From an uncultured Gemmiger sp. (GTDB lineage: Bacteria > Bacillota > Clostridia > Oscillospirales > Ruminococcaceae): DNA of 64,000 bases. The position numbers were made by a program, and so were the translations under genes. The notes beneath the pieces are model-generated. The model worked only from the letters and a program-made list of their open reading frames with translations, was not told the DNA's origin and ran no database searches. Every line of letters begins with the position of its first letter. The stretch's first letter is position 1. Below are positions 1 to 7,980 of this stretch, in pieces. The stretch covers positions 1 to 64,000 of the forward strand of contig CALWNP010000004.1 in assembly GCA_944382835.1 (NCBI GenBank), read 5' to 3'.

Positions 1-5
1 ACAAC

Positions 6-55
6 AAAAAAATGAGATAGGCAAACCCTTTCGGGAATGTCTATCTCATTTTTTT
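6..55. terminator. Bidirectional intrinsic terminator
   Basis: A 15-base A-rich arm (6-20) pairs with 41-55 around a 20-base loop. The A and T runs at the two ends make it usable in both directions. It lies 25 bases beyond the stop of the minus-strand radical SAM gene and would end that operon. Confidence 0.8.
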
Positions 56-80
56 AGGCTATTTTGCAACAGCCCCTGTC

Positions 81-905
81 TCAACAATTTCCTGTGTACA
101 CATGCCGCAGCCGTTCCCGGGCCAGATCCGCCAGGCGATAGACGGTGGACACCGGTGTGGGCGGGCGGTCCTGCATCCGATGCCGCGGGAAAAAGCGGGA
201 AACGTGCAAGGGAATGTTGGGGCTGACCGACGCCAGCCAGGTGGATAGTGCCCGCATTTCCTCCTCACTGTCGTTTTCTCCGGGGACTACCAGGTTGGTC
301 ACTTCCAGATGGCAGGTCTGGGCCGCCAGGAGGATGGAGCGTTTGACCGTTTCCAGGTCGCCGCCCAAATGCCGGTACCAGGTTTCGGTAAAGCCTTTGA
401 GGTCGATGTTCACCGCATCCAGCAGCGGCAGCAGCTGCCGCCAGGGGGCTTCCTCGATGGTGCCGTTGGTCACCAGCACATTGACCATCCCGGCCCGGCG
501 GACCAGTGCGGCACAGTCCCGTACATACTCATACTCCACCAGCGGCTCATTGTAGGTGTAGGCTACCCCGATGTTGCCCCGTTCCCGCAACCGCAGCGCT
601 TCTTGTACCAGCTGTTCGGGGCTGCAGTCCCGGGTAAGAGTCTCTGCCCCAACGGCCGCAATCCCGGCGTTCTGGCAGAAGGGACAACGCAGATTGCAGC
701 CAAAACTGCCCACCGACAGAATCCGGCTGCCGGGGTAAAACCGCCGCAGCGGCTTTTTCTCGATGGGGTCCAGGGCCAGGGCAGTGATCCGACCATAGCT
801 CAGCGACTGGATGGCGCCGCCCCGGTTGGCCCGAGCCCGGCAGATCCCGGTCTGGCCCTCGTCCAGTAGACAGTGGTGGAAACACAGTTCACATGCCGTC
901 TTCAT
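81..905 (-). CDS. amrS: AmmeMemoRadiSam system radical SAM enzyme (AmrS-like)
   Basis: A 274-residue radical SAM protein. The CxxxCxxC iron-sulfur motif is C70, C74, C77 (GCNLRCPFCQN), preceded by a Cys-rich N-terminus (CELCFHHC, then C22) typical of PflA-like AmrS proteins. An upstream in-frame extension exists, but the conserved N-terminus begins at this ATG. The ATG overlaps the stop of the MEMO-AMMECR1 gene by 4 bases (ATGA), so the two are translationally coupled. The family is defined by co-occurrence with MEMO and AMMECR1. The modification it makes is not established, so the substrate here is unknown. Confidence 0.88.
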   Translation of the reverse strand: MKTACELCFHHCLLDEGQTGICRARANRGGAIQSLSYGRITALALDPIEKKPLRRFYPGSRILSVGSFGCNLRCPFCQNAGIAAVGAETLTRDCSPEQLVQEALRLRERGNIGVAYTYNEPLVEYEYVRDCAALVRRAGMVNVLVTNGTIEEAPWRQLLPLLDAVNIDLKGFTETWYRHLGGDLETVKRSILLAAQTCHLEVTNLVVPGENDSEEEMRALSTWLASVSPNIPLHVSRFFPRHRMQDRPPTPVSTVYRLADLARERLRHVYTGNC

Positions 906-2290
906 GAATGTCGCACCACCTGGAATCGCTGGAGGGTGTAGGGGTCGTCTGCCCGGATGCCGCCCTTGCGCCGGGCAATCTCCAGTTGCTGTTCCACCGT
1001 GTCCACCCCATCCAGGTCGGGCAGCAGCAACCCGCGTTTGCGCCCGTAGCTGACAATGACGCCGTAGTGCTTGGGGTCCAGCTGGGCAGGGGAGGCCACC
1101 GGCTCGGGCTGGCCCAGCACATCCACGCTGTATTCCAGCTCCTCCAGCTCGCTGGCTCGCACCGGCGGAAAACGGGGATCCCGGGTGCCGGCCGAGATGG
1201 CATTCAGTACAATCTCCCGGGCCAGATTCTCCTCGGTGGGGGCAATGGTTCCGATGCACCCCCGCAGCTGTCCGTTTTTGTGCAGCGAGACAAAGGCCCC
1301 GGCGGCCTGTTCAGTGAGTTCGGCGGGAAGATCCGGCGGCAAGGCTTGCAGCATATGCCCCTCCCGGAGATAGGTTTCCAGCGAAAGGCGGGCCAGTCGC
1401 ACCCAGGGGTCCTCCCTGGCACGGCGGGCAGCCAAGCGCTCCTTCTGGAACTGCGCACAGGCGGCAGCATACCGGCGGTTGTCATCCTGGCCGGTGACCG
1501 GGAAAACTGCCACACCGTAGCCCACCCCAAAGGTGCCCTCGTGGCTGAGGAGATTGGGCCGGACCGCCAGGCCATCCAGCGCCCCGGCCATGATCTGGAA
1601 GGAACGCAGCCCGCATTCCGCCGCCCTCTCACAGAGGGAGGTGTCCATCGTGAGGAACCGGAGAAAATCGCCTGAGGCCATAGCCTTGGTGACAGCGTCG
1701 TCAAAGACCGGGCCCTCCGGGGCAAAGCCATAGGGACCGTCGGCCTTGAGCTTGTGGGAGAGGTCTCCACTGGCCACAAAGACGACGCGGCGCCCCAGGG
1801 CTTCCACCGCCTGGGCCACACATTGTCCCAGCCGGTAGTGGTCCAGCGCCGAAAAGCCGGACAGCCCCATCCGCACAATGGGGCAGGTGACCCCGGCCCT
1901 GCACAGAAAATACAGCGGAATCAGCACCCCGTGGTCAAGACTGGGGTCCCGCTGGCCCATGGTACCGGCCTGCAGGCCGGCCTGTTCGGCCCGGCGGATG
2001 ATCTCCTCCCGCAGCCGGGCATCGTACTGTACCTCGATGCGTACCTGGGGCGCCCCGAAGGCCGCCATGGTGCCCGATGCACCGCTTCCCGGTGCAATGT
2101 GGAAATAATCCCCATACAGAATGGTGTGGGGCGAGGAGATGATCAGCACCTCGGGATTCCAGCGGGCCACCTCCCGGGCGGCTTCTTCCATGGTATGGCC
2201 TGTGGCGGAAATGGCCCGCTCCCGGCCGCCGCCCACCTCGGGCAGCAGCACCGGCGGGTGAGGGGTTATGATGGCACCCAGCATCGGCAT
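902..2290 (-). CDS. MEMO-AMMECR1 fusion protein (AmmeMemoRadiSam proteins B and A)
   Basis: A 462-residue protein. The first ~270 residues match the MEMO/LigB-like class III dioxygenase fold (MLGAIITPHPPVLLPEVG at the start, SSPHT and SGDLSHKL farther in). Residues ~290-462 match AMMECR1 (LRGCIGT, FPPV, LEYSVDVL). The two domains are separate genes in many organisms, so this is a fused version. SD AAAGGAG sits 9 bases from the ATG; a second ATG two codons in is possible. It ends in an ATGA overlap with amrS. The trio is thought to act together in a radical modification, but the chemistry is unknown. Confidence 0.87.
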   Translation of the reverse strand: MPMLGAIITPHPPVLLPEVGGGRERAISATGHTMEEAAREVARWNPEVLIISSPHTILYGDYFHIAPGSGASGTMAAFGAPQVRIEVQYDARLREEIIRRAEQAGLQAGTMGQRDPSLDHGVLIPLYFLCRAGVTCPIVRMGLSGFSALDHYRLGQCVAQAVEALGRRVVFVASGDLSHKLKADGPYGFAPEGPVFDDAVTKAMASGDFLRFLTMDTSLCERAAECGLRSFQIMAGALDGLAVRPNLLSHEGTFGVGYGVAVFPVTGQDDNRRYAAACAQFQKERLAARRAREDPWVRLARLSLETYLREGHMLQALPPDLPAELTEQAAGAFVSLHKNGQLRGCIGTIAPTEENLAREIVLNAISAGTRDPRFPPVRASELEELEYSVDVLGQPEPVASPAQLDPKHYGVIVSYGRKRGLLLPDLDGVDTVEQQLEIARRKGGIRADDPYTLQRFQVVRHS

Positions 2291-2337
2291 GTTCGGTCAC
2301 TCCTTTCCGGCGATGCAACAGAAATCAGATTTCGGAT

Positions 2338-2829
2338 TCAGTCCAGCTCCACGATGTCCACCGTGGTGCCGTGCTCCCGCAGCAGAGCAACCAGGTCTTC
2401 GGCCTTCAGCCAGACGGTGGCGGTGTTGTCGTTGGGATGGATTCCGATCAGGCCGGATCCCTGCCAGAAATCCCGGTCGATATAAAAATGAACCTTGCAC
2501 TCAGTGTCATGGAACAGGCCCAAGGGGGTCACGGCGCCGGGGATCAGGCCGAGAATCTCCTGCAGTTCCTCCGGCGAGGCAAAGGTCAGCGGTTTGGTGC
2601 CCTGCTTGCGGCGAAAATCCTTCAGGTTCACCCGTTTGTCCCCCCACACCGTGATGAGGTAGTAGTTGCGCCGCTTGTCATCCCGCACAAAGAGGTTCTT
2701 GGCGTCCCGGTCGGGGTAGGGAAGTTCCACCTGGGCCAGCTCCTCCATGTTGTAGACGGCGGGGTGTTCGGTGATCTCGTGCCAGATCTTTTTGGCATCC
2801 AGAAAATCATAGACTTGCTGTTTGGTCAT
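2338..2829 (-). CDS. Prolyl-tRNA editing deacylase-like protein (YbaK/ProX family)
   Basis: A 163-residue single-domain YbaK/aaRS-associated protein. Members hydrolyse mischarged aminoacyl-tRNA in trans, usually Ala- or Cys-tRNAPro. The start (TKQQVYDFLDAKKI, then EHPAVYNMEEL), the centre (DKRVNLKDFRRKQG) and GLIPGAVTPLGL are typical of the ProX/PrdX branch. Length matches the family (~160). SD GGAGGAG lies 6 bases before ATG. It sits 15 bases after the MBL-fold gene and 47 bases before the MEMO-AMMECR1 gene, all on the minus strand, so a four-gene operon is plausible. Substrate specificity is inferred from the family only. Confidence 0.85.
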   Translation of the reverse strand: MTKQQVYDFLDAKKIWHEITEHPAVYNMEELAQVELPYPDRDAKNLFVRDDKRRNYYLITVWGDKRVNLKDFRRKQGTKPLTFASPEELQEILGLIPGAVTPLGLFHDTECKVHFYIDRDFWQGSGLIGIHPNDNTATVWLKAEDLVALLREHGTTVDIVELD

Positions 2830-2844
2830 GGCATCTCCTCCTGG

Positions 2845-3723
2845 TCATCCCCGCTGCCAGAGCAGCCGGTTGTCGCAAAACTGTGCGGTGAGCTTGCCGC
2901 TGTCCTTGAGCCAGGACAGATAGGATTTCACCGTGCTGCCCACCAGCACATACTGCTCAAAGGTCATGGTCAGGCCGTAGTGGGTGAACAACTTCTGGAG
3001 CAGCTCCTCAAAGCCCAGGGGCTCCCTGCATAGCTCCAGAATGGTTCCGGCTATCTCCTGCACCTTGTCGATGTTGTACTGGGCCAGTGGGGCAATGTCT
3101 TCGGTGGGGGCGGCGTGGGCCGGGACAAAAATCCGGGCCTGCATGGTTTTGACCTTCTCCAGGGTCTCCAGATAGGCCCCCACGTCGTAAATGAAGCCGA
3201 TCTGGTATTTGTCCAGCGTTTCCTTGCTGGACAGACAATCCGCCAGATAGACCACATCGTCGGGGGTGCGAAAGCCCACCATTGAGAAGAAATGCCCCGG
3301 CAGGGGAAGCAGGGTAAAGCCGGCGGGCAGCACCTCGGGAGTCAGCGGCAGGGCGTCGCTCTCCTGGGCCATGAGAAACTTGTGGCGCAGGTCCTTGCAG
3401 GGGTAGCCGCCGTAGAGAAAGGCGGGTTCCAGCACCGGATGACGGGTGAAATCGCACTCGATGCCCGGGGCGTAGATCTTGCAGCCGATCTGGGTTTGCA
3501 GATACCGGTTGCCGCCGATGTGGTCGGCGTTGGAATGGGTGTTGTAGATGGCGGTCAGCTTCCAGCCGTTGGTATCCAGCAGCTGGCGGACCTTGCGCCC
3601 GGCGTCCTTGTCGTTGCCGCTGTCAATCAGGCAGACCTCAGTTTCGCTGAGCCGGTACAACCCGATTTTGGCCGGGCTCTGGATGTAGTAGCTGTTGGGG
3701 GCAACTTGCCTCAGTTCATACAT
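2845..3723 (-). CDS. MBL-fold metallo-hydrolase
   Basis: A 292-residue protein with the metallo-beta-lactamase fold. The metal motif appears as THSNADHIGG, with N where the usual first His of HxHxDH would be, so the site is slightly atypical. LIDSGNDKDAG and LPLPGHFFSMVGF give further ligands. The C-terminal ~80 residues look like a winged-helix extension. The start is the ATG after AGAAGG; a longer in-frame reading runs into A+T-rich upstream sequence and the neighbouring remnant, so I rejected it. It is the first gene of the likely operon with the ProX-like and MEMO genes. Substrate unknown. Confidence 0.8.
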   Translation of the reverse strand: MYELRQVAPNSYYIQSPAKIGLYRLSETEVCLIDSGNDKDAGRKVRQLLDTNGWKLTAIYNTHSNADHIGGNRYLQTQIGCKIYAPGIECDFTRHPVLEPAFLYGGYPCKDLRHKFLMAQESDALPLTPEVLPAGFTLLPLPGHFFSMVGFRTPDDVVYLADCLSSKETLDKYQIGFIYDVGAYLETLEKVKTMQARIFVPAHAAPTEDIAPLAQYNIDKVQEIAGTILELCREPLGFEELLQKLFTHYGLTMTFEQYVLVGSTVKSYLSWLKDSGKLTAQFCDNRLLWQRG

Positions 3724-3754
3724 GACGATTCCTTCTCTCTGTGGGAATATGTCT

Positions 3755-4042
3755 TTATTGTAGCGCATCCCGGAACGCCTCACAAGCAAAACAACGAAAA
3801 AACACCCCGCTGCAATAGGAGGGGCGTTTGTCCTTTTTGCGGCCTTCAGGGTCATTCCAGACCAGAACCGGTTCCCTTTGGGCCAGGGCGGGGTTGCAGA
3901 GAAAATATTCGATGTAGAAGGATTTTTGCTCTCCGGTGCGAACATTTTCGGCAGTGAAGGAATGCCACCACCAGTCATACCCTTTTTTGGCAAGCGGACC
4001 GTGCAGCATGCAGTAGTCCCGTGTGATATCGCTCTTGTTCAT
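3755..4042 (-). pseudogene. N-terminal remnant of a tocopherol-cyclase-like protein
   Basis: An open reading of 95 codons from the ATG at 4042 (MNKSDITRDYCMLHGPL). Residues to about position 3815 (YDWWWHSFTAEN, FYIEYFLCNPAL, KRPSY) resemble the start of a conserved clostridial protein of ~300-plus residues annotated as tocopherol-cyclase-like. That match is from memory, not a search. After KRPSY the similarity I recognise stops, composition shifts to A+T-rich, and the frame closes in the upstream region of the MBL gene. I read it as a 3'-deleted remnant; a short intact protein cannot be excluded. Confidence 0.5.
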
Positions 4043-4101
4043 GGGACAAGACATCCTTTCTCAGATCGGTGTTTCGCGCTGCGGCAGTCCACCGCAAATT
4101 C

Positions 4102-4146
4102 AAACAGCCCTTCGACCATTTTTGTCGAAAGGCTGTTTTGTGTTTT
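4102..4146 (-). terminator. Intrinsic terminator after the flavin reductase gene
   Basis: Arms 4102-4115 and 4124-4138 form a stem of about 14 pairs with one bulge (AAACAGCC/GGCTGTTT core). On the minus strand the stem follows the stop at 4152 and is flanked by T-rich sequence. Confidence 0.75.
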
Positions 4147-4151
4147 GACCG

Positions 4152-4712
4152 TTATTTCAGGGCCGCGCCATCCCGGAAGGCGTTGCCCACCTTTTCGCCC
4201 AGCTTGCGGTAAGTGTTGTGGATGGGGTCAAAGGTGATAGGTTCCAGCTTGCCGGGGTCGATCTTGCCCTCGGCATCCAACACCGATTCATCGGCGCTGA
4301 CGTTGACAATCTCGCCCACCAGGCGGCAGCTCTCGGGATCGTAGCTGACCAGCCGGCATTCCAGTGCCATGGGCAGCTCGTCAATGAGAGGCGCATCCAC
4401 AAAGGTGGAAGGGGTGGTGTGCAGCCCGGCCTTTTCCATCTTGTCGGCCACCGTATTGCCCGAGGCAATGCCCAGGTAATCGCAGGCCACCACCTGGTCT
4501 GCTGTGGCCATGCTGACGGTGAAGGCCTTGCGGGCCAGAATGTTGGCGGTGGTTTTGTGCCCGGCACTGATGCAGAGGGAAAGCTGGATGTCATCGCTGA
4601 TGCCGCCCCAGGCAGCGTTCATGGCGTTGGCAACCCCGTTTTCATCGTAAGCAGCCAGGATGAACACCGGCTGGGGATAGGTCCAGGGTTTGGCTCCAAA
4701 ATTTTTACGCAT
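4152..4712 (-). CDS. Flavin reductase family protein (FMN-binding split barrel)
   Basis: A 186-residue protein of the flavin-reductase-like/DIM6-NtaB group. Members bind FMN and reduce it with NAD(P)H or act as small flavoproteins. PQPVFILAAYDENGVANAMNAAW, read in two halves (PQPVFILAAYDENG and VANAMNAAW), plus KAFTVSMATADQV and LECRLVSY are typical. SD GGGAGG is 7 bases before the ATG at 4712; a TTG one codon upstream is too close to the SD. It has its own terminator and stands alone. The partner enzyme and substrate cannot be told from the context. Confidence 0.85.
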   Translation of the reverse strand: MRKNFGAKPWTYPQPVFILAAYDENGVANAMNAAWGGISDDIQLSLCISAGHKTTANILARKAFTVSMATADQVVACDYLGIASGNTVADKMEKAGLHTTPSTFVDAPLIDELPMALECRLVSYDPESCRLVGEIVNVSADESVLDAEGKIDPGKLEPITFDPIHNTYRKLGEKVGNAFRDGAALK

Positions 4713-4838
4713 CAAAAAACCTCCCTTGAAAAGTTGTATTCAGCTGCGGGAGCCGCCGGTTTGGCAGTTCCCTGGTTATTCCTACCAATCATTGTACCAC
4801 AGTTTGGAGAAAATGGGAGCGTAAGGAGAAAAGTCGGC

Positions 4839-5450
4839 TTAAAAATAGAGCAGACTGGCCAGTCCAAACTCATTGTAGAGGAAGAACCGGCCGAAGAAGG
4901 ACGCCGCCAGGCCCAGGAAGAAGCTGCTTGTGGGCAGTCCCCGCAGCTGCCATCGCCCGCCGGTACAGCGGTTCCAGAGCTTGTACAGCCCAAAACCCGC
5001 CAGACCGCCCAGGGTGTTGAGGATCAGGTCGTCCACATCGGTGCTGCGGTTGTTCAGCAGCTGGCTCAGCTCAATCAGCAGGGAAAACCCGAAACTGACC
5101 CCCAGCAAAGGCAGCAAGCGGCGCAGCCGGTCCCAGAGCAGTGGTGCCAGGATGCCCAGCGGCAAAAACAGCACCACATTGAGCAGATAAGCGGTTTGGT
5201 CGATGGTGTGGGAGAAGGGAATGAGATTGATCTGGGAGGCGCGGATGTCCAGGGAGTACAATAGCAGATCATAGAGGGTGCCGGCTCCCGTGAAATAGAA
5301 CACCCCGCTCAGATAGATGCCAAAAAACAGCAGAGGAATCCCTGCCCCGGCAAACCGTTTGGGATGCCGTCGGGCCGCAGGGAGCAGGACCAGCAGAAAA
5401 GGCAGAAGGGATACCAAACCTTCATAGCCGAGAAACAGCAGAGAATCCAC
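4839..5450 (-). CDS. VanZ-like family membrane protein
   Basis: A 203-residue hydrophobic protein with about five membrane segments. The VanZ-family core is visible as NLIPFSHTID, LLNVVLFLPLGILAPLLW, SLLIELSQLLNNRSTDVDD and LNTLGGLAGFGLY. VanZ itself gives low-level teicoplanin resistance, but most homologues have no known role. GTG at 5450 is the likely start: AAGGA precedes it at 9 bases and the in-frame upstream sequence is not membrane-like. No glycopeptide-resistance genes are nearby, so a resistance role is not supported. It is divergent from the glucokinase gene. Confidence 0.82.
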   Translation of the reverse strand: MDSLLFLGYEGLVSLLPFLLVLLPAARRHPKRFAGAGIPLLFFGIYLSGVFYFTGAGTLYDLLLYSLDIRASQINLIPFSHTIDQTAYLLNVVLFLPLGILAPLLWDRLRRLLPLLGVSFGFSLLIELSQLLNNRSTDVDDLILNTLGGLAGFGLYKLWNRCTGGRWQLRGLPTSSFFLGLAASFFGRFFLYNEFGLASLLYF

Positions 5451-5515
5451 AGCATCACATCCTTTTTGTGGAAAATATTTCGGTCGGGAGCTTTGTCCGG
5501 GTTCAACCCGGAGGA

Positions 5516-5544
5516 TTGACGCGGAGCAGGGGAGGGAGTATCTT
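5516..5544 (+). promoter_or_regulatory. Candidate promoter for the ROK kinase gene
   Basis: TTGACG at 5516-5521 and TATCTT at 5539-5544 are 17 bases apart. An alternative -10, TATAAT, lies at 5549-5554 without a well-spaced -35. Either would start transcription 60-70 bases before the gene. Confidence 0.45.
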
Positions 5545-5616
5545 ATACTATAATAAAAGATCAAAGGCCGCCTTTGCAACCCCATAGGCAAAGGCGGGAG
5601 AAGGGGAGAACGCTGT

Positions 5617-6576
5617 ATGCTGTATCTGGGTGTGGATCTGGGCGGCACCAACATCAAAGCCGCGCTGGTACAGGAAAACGGAGAAATTTTGCGGGAGGGT
5701 AGCCGCCCCACCAAGTTGCCCCGTCCGGCCGAGGCGGTTTGTGACGACATTGCGGCGCTCTGTCTTACGCTGATGGAGGAGGCCGGCTGCGGCAGGGAAG
5801 AGGTCGGCGGCATTGGAGTGGGCTGTCCCGGCACGGTGGATGATGCCACCGGCATGGTGCGGTACTCCAACAACCTGGCCTGGAAAAACTTCCCCATGGG
5901 GCAGTATCTGCAAGACAGGACCGGCCTGCGGGTGCGGCTGGGCAACGATGCCAATGTGGCGGCGCTGGGGGAAGCGGTGGCCGGCTGTGCCAAGGGGGCC
6001 GACAGCGCTGTGGTGGTGACGCTGGGCACCGGGGTTGGCGGCGGTGTGGTGCTGGACGGCAAGATGCTGGTGGGCCACAGCGGGGCCGCCTCCGAGCTGG
6101 GACATATGGTACTCAACGCGGCTGCGAATGCGCCGCTGTGCACCTGTGGCCGGCGGGGCTGTTTTGAGGTTTATTCCAGCGCCACCGCCCTGATCCGGAT
6201 GACCCGGGAGGCGATGGAAGCTCACCCCGAAAGCCTGATGCACCAGCTGGCTGCCCGGGACGGGGTCAACGGCAAAACCGCCTTTGACGCCAAAGCGGCA
6301 GGGGATGCCGCCGGCACCGCAGTGGTGGAGGAGTACGTCCACTGGCTGGCAGTGGGGGTTGCCAACATCATCAACATCTTCTTCCCCCAGGTCATCGGCC
6401 TGTCGGGCGGGGTGGCCAACCAGGGAGAAAACCTGCTGGTACCGCTGCGCAAAGCGGTGGAGCCGATGGTCTTCGGCCACGATTTTGCCGACCCCGAAAA
6501 AAAGACCCGCATCGTCTGCTGCACCCTGGGCTACCGCGCCGGGGTGATCGGCGCGGCACTGCTGGCCAAGGATTGA
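5617..6576 (+). CDS. ROK family glucokinase
   Basis: A 319-residue ROK-family sugar kinase. The N-terminal phosphate motif is LGVDLGGTNIKAAL, the ROK catalytic stretch is RLGNDANVAALGE, and the zinc-binding cluster is CTCGRRGCFEVYSS. The GTGVGGGVVLDG loop is also present. Length and motifs match bacterial glucokinases, so ATP-dependent phosphorylation of glucose feeding glycolysis is the best guess; other hexoses such as ManNAc or allose are possible for ROK enzymes. It has a promoter-like region upstream and a strong terminator just downstream, so it is monocistronic. Confidence 0.88.
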   Translation: MLYLGVDLGGTNIKAALVQENGEILREGSRPTKLPRPAEAVCDDIAALCLTLMEEAGCGREEVGGIGVGCPGTVDDATGMVRYSNNLAWKNFPMGQYLQDRTGLRVRLGNDANVAALGEAVAGCAKGADSAVVVTLGTGVGGGVVLDGKMLVGHSGAASELGHMVLNAAANAPLCTCGRRGCFEVYSSATALIRMTREAMEAHPESLMHQLAARDGVNGKTAFDAKAAGDAAGTAVVEEYVHWLAVGVANIINIFFPQVIGLSGGVANQGENLLVPLRKAVEPMVFGHDFADPEKKTRIVCCTLGYRAGVIGAALLAKD

Positions 6577-6595
6577 TCCATTTTTGTAGAAAACG

Positions 6596-6628
6596 ACCCG
6601 GCGAGGGATTTCCCTCGCCGGGTTTTCT
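6596..6628 (+). terminator. Intrinsic terminator after the ROK kinase gene
   Basis: A perfect 12-bp G+C-rich stem (6596-6607 with 6612-6623), four-base loop, then a T-rich tail. It begins 20 bases after the stop. Confidence 0.85.
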
Positions 6629-6697
6629 CTTCCCGGCCAGCAAAGCGCATACCGTCGGCACAATCACATATGCTATCTCGAAGGAGGATTGATGCTG

Positions 6698-7171
6698 ATG
6701 AACAAACCAACCTGGAAAACTTATGCCCTGGGCATCCTGCTGACCGAGGCGGTGGGCGGGCTGGCCGGATGGCTGATCCGGGACGGCACCGAGCTGTACC
6801 AGAACACCATCCAGACCCCGCCCCTCTCGCCGCCGGCCATTGTCTTTCCCATTGCCTGGACCATCCTCTATGCCCTGATGGGGATTGGCGCGGCGCGGGT
6901 GTATGCCACCGCCGCCTCCCATCGCCGCACCGTGGCGCTGGAGGTGTATCTGCTGCAGCTGGGCTTCAACTTTTTCTGGAGCATTCTCTTTTTCAATTTC
7001 CAGACCTTTGGCTTTGCGCTGCTCTGGCTGCTGGTGCTCTGGGGACTGATCCTGGCCATGATCCGGGTCTTCTATCCGCTGGACCGTCTGGCGGCGCTGA
7101 TGCAGATTCCCTATCTGCTCTGGGTGACCTTTGCGGCCTACCTGAACCTCGGCGTCTGGCTGCTGAACTGA
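6698..7171 (+). CDS. TspO/MBR family membrane protein
   Basis: A 157-residue protein with five predicted membrane segments, the standard TspO/peripheral benzodiazepine receptor layout. Diagnostic stretches are QTPPLSPPAIVFPIAWTILY and QLGFNFFWSILFF, split by the conserved ALMGIGAARVY helix; the last helices carry PYLLWVTFAAYLNLGVW. Family members bind tetrapyrroles or sterols and act in stress or porphyrin handling. AAGGAGG lies 10 bases before this ATG; ATG at 6692 (4-base gap) is an alternative. It is followed closely by a promoter for the Crp/Fnr gene, so the two are separate units. Confidence 0.88.
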   Translation: MNKPTWKTYALGILLTEAVGGLAGWLIRDGTELYQNTIQTPPLSPPAIVFPIAWTILYALMGIGAARVYATAASHRRTVALEVYLLQLGFNFFWSILFFNFQTFGFALLWLLVLWGLILAMIRVFYPLDRLAALMQIPYLLWVTFAAYLNLGVWLLN

Positions 7172-7190
7172 GTGCGGGGTAAGAAAGGGC

Positions 7191-7219
7191 TTGACCCGGC
7201 GCGGCCCGGCGGGTATGCT
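7191..7219 (+). promoter_or_regulatory. Promoter of the Crp/Fnr regulator gene
   Basis: TTGACC at 7191-7196 and TATGCT at 7214-7219 are separated by 17 bases. It starts 20 bases after the tspO stop and lies about 30 bases before the regulator's SD. Confidence 0.6.
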
Positions 7220-7250
7220 GGATAGCAGAACACCAAAGGGAGGAAAGACC

Positions 7251-7922
7251 ATGGAACAGCAGCTACTGCACACCCCGTTGTTTGCGGGGATGACTGCCCC
7301 GGAGGCCGAAACCCTGCTGGAATGCCTGGGTCCACGCCGGGCCCGGTATGAGCGGGAGGCGCGGATTCTGCATGTGGGGCAGAAGGCATCGGAACTGGGG
7401 ATCGTTCTGGAAGGCAGGGCACTGATCCAGAACGACGATGCCTGGGGCAACACCACGGTGCTGGACAGTGTGGGGCCAGGACAGATCTTTGCCGAGACCT
7501 ACGCCTGTGCCGGAACCCCCATGCTGGTGGATGTGGTGGCCGCCGAACCCACCGAGGTGCTGTTTCTCCAGGTGGGGCGGGTGTTGGGTGGCTGTGCCCG
7601 GAGCTGCGAGTGCCATGCCCGGCTGATGGCCAATCTGCTCCAGCTCTGCTCCCAGAAAAACCTCACCCTCTCCCGCAAGATTTTCCACACCTCGGCCAAG
7701 TCCATCCGGGGCCGGCTGGTCTCCTACCTCTCAGACTGCGCGGCCCGGGCGGGCAGCCAGCGCTTTACCATCCCCTTCAACCGGCAGCAGCTGGCGGACT
7801 ACCTCAATGTGGACCGCAGCGCCATGTCCCACGAGCTGGGCAAGATGCAGCAGGAGGGGATGCTGACAACCAATCGCAACCAGTTTGAGCTGCAGAATAC
7901 CTCCCAGGAATGGAACACCTGA
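7251..7922 (+). CDS. Crp/Fnr family transcriptional regulator
   Basis: A 223-residue regulator. Residues ~10-125 form a cyclic-nucleotide-binding-like beta barrel (LFAGMTAPEAETLL at the start, GIVLEGRALIQNDDAWGN, ETYACAG). Residues ~145-215 form a winged helix with FNRQQLADYLNVDRSAMSHE as recognition region. No Fnr-type N-terminal Cys cluster is visible; two Cys lie in CARSCECHARL, before the DNA-binding half. Effector unknown. SD AAAGGGAGG precedes the ATG. It has its own promoter and terminator. Similar clostridial proteins respond to redox or metabolic signals, but nothing here fixes the signal. Confidence 0.85.
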   Translation: MEQQLLHTPLFAGMTAPEAETLLECLGPRRARYEREARILHVGQKASELGIVLEGRALIQNDDAWGNTTVLDSVGPGQIFAETYACAGTPMLVDVVAAEPTEVLFLQVGRVLGGCARSCECHARLMANLLQLCSQKNLTLSRKIFHTSAKSIRGRLVSYLSDCAARAGSQRFTIPFNRQQLADYLNVDRSAMSHELGKMQQEGMLTTNRNQFELQNTSQEWNT

Positions 7923-7925
7923 ACC

Positions 7926-7966
7926 AAAACAGCCCCTGAAGCATTGCGCTTCGGGGGCTGTTTGTC
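7926..7966. terminator. Bidirectional terminator between the regulator and ABC genes
   Basis: A 16-bp stem (7926-7942 with 7948-7963; core ACAGCCCC/GGGGCTGT) flanked by A and T runs. It serves the plus-strand regulator and the convergent minus-strand ABC genes. Confidence 0.85.
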
Positions 7967-7980
7967 TCTCAGAGAGATAA

